Assembly (NCBI RefSeq): GCF_000380505.1
Contig: NZ_AQYH01000008.1
Coordinates: 62,001-126,000, forward strand
DNA length: 64,000 nt
Direction of reading: 5' to 3'
Source of the DNA: Kaistia granuli DSM 23481
Lineage (GTDB): Bacteria; Pseudomonadota; Alphaproteobacteria; Rhizobiales; Kaistiaceae
Shown: positions 61,083-64,000 of the stretch, one piece after another
Layout: every line of letters begins with the position of its first letter
How positions within the stretch are numbered: the first letter of the stretch is position 1
Translations under genes and position numbers: made by a program
The notes under the pieces: generated by a model
Database searches by the model: none
What the model was told of the DNA's origin: nothing
Seen by the model: the letters and a program-made list of their open reading frames with translations, nothing else

Positions 61083-62351
61083 TTACTGCGCGGCCGGCTT
61101 GTACCAGCTGTCGAGGCCCTTCTGCAGGCGCTCGCCGGCCTGCTGCGGGGTCTCGGTGCCGTTGATCACGTTGGCCGAGGAGATCCAGGTATCGGTGTCG
61201 AGGTTCGGCGTGCCGCGCGACAGGATCTGGTTGTTCGAGCGGATCGTCGACTTGCACTTGGCGCGCCAGCTCATGAACTCCTGGGCGACCGGATCCTGCA
61301 GCGTGATCGGCGCGGACGACAGGCTGAAGAAGCCCGGCAGCGCGTTCGAATAGAGATCAGCGAACTCCGGCGAGGCGACCCATTCGAGGAACTTCTTCGT
61401 CTCCTCGGGATGCTTCGACTTCGCGTTGGCGCCGAGGCCGATATCCGTGTGGTCGGAGATGAAGCACTCGTCACCGGCCTTGCGGACCGGCGGCGGGAAC
61501 GCGCCCATCTCAAACGTCGCCTGCGCGCGGAACGGAGCGATTTCCCACGAGCCGGCCGGGTAGATGGCGGCGCGGCCGAGCGTGAACAGGTTCTGGCTGT
61601 CCGGATAGGTCTGGGCCTCGAAGCCGTCGCCCATGTAAGGCGCCCACTTGGCGAGCGTCGCGAACGGCTCGACCCATTCCGGGTCGGTCAGCTTCTGCTT
61701 ACCGGCAATCAGAGCCAGGCGGCCTTCCTCGCCCTTCCAGTAGTTCGGACCGATGTTCTGGTAGCCCATGGTCGAGGCTTCCCACTGGTCCTTGCTGCCC
61801 ATGGCGAGCGGCACGTAGGTGCCATCGGCCTTGATCTTCTCCAGCGCGGCGAAGAACTCATCCTCGGTCGTCGGCACGGCGATGCCGAGCTTCTCGAAGG
61901 CTTCCTTGTTATAGATGAAGCCGTGGATGACCGATGCCATCGGCACGCAGAAGGTGGTCTTGCCGTCGTCGGTCTGCCAGGCCGACTTCGCGACCGGGCT
62001 GAAGTTCTCCATGCCGGCGAGCGCGTCAACCGCGGTCAGCTGGCCCTTCTGGTACATGGCGAGCGAGAGGTCGAACGGACGGCAGGTGATGAGATCACCG
62101 GCCGAGCCGGCGTCGAGCTTGGCGTTGATCGCGGCGTTGTATTCGGTCGGTGCCAGCGGCGAGAACACGACCTTGATGCCGGGGTTCTTCGCTTCGAAGG
62201 CCGGGATCAGCTTCTCCTGCCAGATCGACAGGTCGTCATTGCGCCAGCTCTCGACAGTCAGCGTCACGTCCTCGGCGAATGCCGGGGCAGCCCCGGCCGA
62301 GAGCGCAGCGACGGCCGTCGCCAGCATCATCCGCTTCATGGTGGTGTTCAT
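61083..62351 (-). CDS. Carbohydrate ABC transporter substrate-binding protein
   Basis: This is a 422-residue periplasmic protein of the extracellular solute-binding family 1. A signal peptide is present (RMMLATAVAALSAGAAPAFA, cut before EDVTL). Family features include IPAFEAKNPGIKVVF, LYSNALPGFFS and a long two-lobed domain. Start ATG 62351 has GGAG six bases upstream. Two cysteines are conserved-looking (LITCRPFD, TFCVPM). Next to MurQ, the ligand could be MurNAc or a related amino sugar, but binding-protein sequence alone does not say. Confidence 0.9.
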   Translation of the reverse strand: MNTTMKRMMLATAVAALSAGAAPAFAEDVTLTVESWRNDDLSIWQEKLIPAFEAKNPGIKVVFSPLAPTEYNAAINAKLDAGSAGDLITCRPFDLSLAMYQKGQLTAVDALAGMENFSPVAKSAWQTDDGKTTFCVPMASVIHGFIYNKEAFEKLGIAVPTTEDEFFAALEKIKADGTYVPLAMGSKDQWEASTMGYQNIGPNYWKGEEGRLALIAGKQKLTDPEWVEPFATLAKWAPYMGDGFEAQTYPDSQNLFTLGRAAIYPAGSWEIAPFRAQATFEMGAFPPPVRKAGDECFISDHTDIGLGANAKSKHPEETKKFLEWVASPEFADLYSNALPGFFSLSSAPITLQDPVAQEFMSWRAKCKSTIRSNNQILSRGTPNLDTDTWISSANVINGTETPQQAGERLQKGLDSWYKPAAQ

Positions 62352-62395
62352 GTCAGGCTCCTCTCTGAACCGTACGGCCGGCGGCCGCATCGGCA

Positions 62396-63316
62396 TTATC
62401 GGACGTCAGCCCCGGCGACCGCCGCCAGCGCTTCGCGTACGTTCCCATTGTTCTGTCTCAAGAGTTCATTGGCAGCGGCGGGATCTTTCGCCCCGGCCGC
62501 GATCAGGATCGCCGGCTTCACATGGCCGCCCGCGCGTTCGAGCGCCGCGCCGGCGCTCGCCTCGTCGACACCGGCGACACTGGCGATGATCCGGGCGGCA
62601 CGCCCCCGGAGCTTGCCATTGTCGGCCCGGACATTGACCATCAGCCCGTCATAGACATGGCCGAGATGGATCGCCGTCATCGTCGAGAGCATGTTGAGCG
62701 CCGCCTTCTGGGCCGTGCCAGCCCCCATCCGGGTCGATCCGGCGATGACTTCCGGTCCGGAATCGAGATGGACGGTCACGTCGGCGCCCTCGAAGAGCGG
62801 CGCGCTGGCGTTGCTGGCAATCGCGACGCTGGCGGCGCCCGCGGCGATCGCCGCCTGCAATCCTGACACCGTGAAGGGCGTCGAGCCGCTCGCCGAGATC
62901 GCGACGACGCAATCCTGCGGACCGACGCCATAGGCAGCGACGTCGATGCGCGCCTGATCAGGATCGTCTTCCTGCAGGCCGGAGAAATTGTGGATCAGGT
63001 CGAGCCCGCCCGCCAGGATGGTGACGATGCGGTCGTCGGGAACGCCATAGGTCTGCGGGATCTCGAGCGCGTCGCTGAGCGCCAGCAGCGCCGGGCTGCC
63101 CGAGGCGAGATAAACCAGCCGACCACCGGCCGCGAGCTTGTCGGCCGCGAGGCGGGCGGCCTTGGCGAGCGCGGGGATCGCCGCCTCGACCGAGGCGACG
63201 GCGCGCGCATGGCCGCCCTGCAGCGCCGCGAGCACGTCCTCGTCACGCCAGGTGTCGAGGCCGCGATAGCGCGGATCGGCGATTTCGGTCGACAGCGAAG
63301 CTTTGGTCACGGTCAT
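62396..63316 (-). CDS. murQ: N-acetylmuramic acid 6-phosphate etherase (MurQ)
   Basis: MurQ splits the lactyl ether of MurNAc-6-P, giving GlcNAc-6-P. The 306 residues carry a SIS sugar-isomerase domain (about 55-215). The two catalytic glutamates of E. coli MurQ appear as Glu85 (DALEIPQTYG) and Glu116 (GLQEDD). GSTRMGAGTAQKAALNMLST is a strong family motif. The phosphate loop is ASGSPALLAL rather than the usual GAGTSGR-type sequence, so it is a divergent member. It overlaps the upstream gene by four bases and is 44 bases ahead of the binding-protein gene. Confidence 0.85.
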   Translation of the reverse strand: MTVTKASLSTEIADPRYRGLDTWRDEDVLAALQGGHARAVASVEAAIPALAKAARLAADKLAAGGRLVYLASGSPALLALSDALEIPQTYGVPDDRIVTILAGGLDLIHNFSGLQEDDPDQARIDVAAYGVGPQDCVVAISASGSTPFTVSGLQAAIAAGAASVAIASNASAPLFEGADVTVHLDSGPEVIAGSTRMGAGTAQKAALNMLSTMTAIHLGHVYDGLMVNVRADNGKLRGRAARIIASVAGVDEASAGAALERAGGHVKPAILIAAGAKDPAAANELLRQNNGNVREALAAVAGADVR

Positions 63317-64000
63317 GCTTTCTTCTCGATATCTGCGGCCCCGCCGGCGAGCGTCGCGGCGAGGGTTGCGGCCGTCTGCACGAGCCGCTCGGCCGAACCC
63401 TGCGCGAAGGCGCCGGGCATGCCGTAATAGCGATGCGCCTCGTCGACCTCATAGCCGCCAAAGGCATATTCTTCCGCGGGGGGAATGTAGCCAGGCACGC
63501 CGTCGGCGAAGCAGAAGACGAAGGAACGGCCACCGACGGGCGTGCCGTCGATCGCCTGACGGATCTGCCTCGCCGTCGCGGCGAAGATCTCGCCGGGCAG
63601 CGCGACCAGGCGGACACCGCCCCAGTTGAAAACAGTCACGCGAAGCGGGCACGGCGCAAGTGGCTCGCGGGCCGCGGTATCGGCCCAGTCGGCCCAGCTC
63701 TCATAGAGCGCGGCCCAGGCGGGCTCAGCCGTCTGGCTATCCGCGCGCCATTGGGCGCCGAGCGCGTCGAGCTCGGCCTCCTCCGGCCGGACCAGATCCA
63801 ATGCGACCGGCGCAGAAGCGGCTCCAACCCGGGCGGATATCGGCGCCTGCGGCGCGGCGAGCGCCGCCGCGCCGATGCGGTGGCCGAGGCGTTCGGCATT
63901 CGCGAAGCTGCGGAAATCGGACGGCACCGTGCTGATCGAGCCGTGCGGCGTATCGCCGATCCCGGCATCGCCGGCGCACCCGGTCAGGAACAGGGCGACG
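63313..64000 (-). CDS. Neutral/alkaline ceramidase-like protein (5' end outside window)
   Basis: The reading frame is open to the window end, with no start needed inside it. The visible part of about 229 residues contains VALFLTGCAGDAGIGDTPHG, like the CGD-type metal-site loop of ceramidase_alk proteins. It also has VTVFNWGGVRLVALPGEIFA and a C-terminal PPAEEYAFGGYEVDEAH. Proteins of this group occur in sugar-catabolic clusters and are mostly untested; ceramide is not necessarily the substrate. It overlaps murQ by four bases, so it belongs to the same operon. Confidence 0.6.
   Translation of the reverse strand, partial: VALFLTGCAGDAGIGDTPHGSISTVPSDFRSFANAERLGHRIGAAALAAPQAPISARVGAASAPVALDLVRPEEAELDALGAQWRADSQTAEPAWAALYESWADWADTAAREPLAPCPLRVTVFNWGGVRLVALPGEIFAATARQIRQAIDGTPVGGRSFVFCFADGVPGYIPPAEEYAFGGYEVDEAHRYYGMPGAFAQGSAERLVQTAATLAATLAGGAADIEKKA

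Overview
The window is high-GC DNA of an alphaproteobacterium, most likely of the order Hyphomicrobiales (Rhizobiales). This rests on the dcw order running into lpxC, an alphaproteobacterial-type RNase P RNA just upstream of mraZ, a DUF2336 gene, an extensin-like cell-wall protein, an ArsR/methyltransferase regulator heading metF-metH, and palindromic intergenic repeats of the kind common in this order. The genus cannot be fixed from the sequence. No tRNA, rRNA, CRISPR array or insertion sequence was seen.

Positions 1-22504 are almost entirely minus strand and concern the cell envelope. Transcription runs from djlA-like and ampD-like genes through a small lytic transglycosylase and rnpB into the division/cell-wall cluster mraZ-rsmH-ftsL-ftsI-murE-murF-mraY-murD-ftsW-murG-murC, then ddl-ftsQ-ftsA-ftsZ, then lpxC (cut by the window edge). 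Most genes overlap by 1-4 bases. murB is missing from its usual place between murC and ddl; a 355-base gap with a strong hairpin and a candidate CtrA-type promoter sits there and divides the cluster. The mra promoter carries three MraZ boxes placed in the -35/-10 spacer.

Positions 22683-50455 are an accessory and housekeeping mosaic. They hold a fused 5-oxoprolinase/hydantoinase, a hemerythrin-like protein behind a CRP/FNR-type site, an extensin-like lipoprotein, a PLP decarboxylase, a DUF2336 protein, a 27-residue membrane microprotein, AzlCD, and a GT90 glycosyltransferase. A methionine operon follows (SahR-like regulator, metF, and metH split into two genes), then an orphan B3/B4-domain protein, divergent katA/oxyR, a small secreted protein and a trans-aconitate methyltransferase. 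After a 629-base non-coding block come a kinase-fold protein, a GH19 endolysin-like enzyme, a YgeA-type racemase, ettA and a GT4 glycosyltransferase.

Positions 50500-64000 hold a marR-emrB-emrA-type efflux operon, a molybdopterin sulfite-oxidase-like enzyme with an upstream FAD/NAD reductase, and a carbohydrate ABC operon. The operon reads: ceramidase-like protein (cut by the window end), MurQ-type etherase, binding protein, two permeases, Gfo/Idh/MocA oxidoreductase, ATPase. It is interrupted by two copies of a large palindromic element and looks like uptake and catabolism of an amino sugar, possibly MurNAc. With AmpD, the transglycosylase, the GH19 enzyme and the racemase, the window has a clear peptidoglycan synthesis, turnover and recycling theme.
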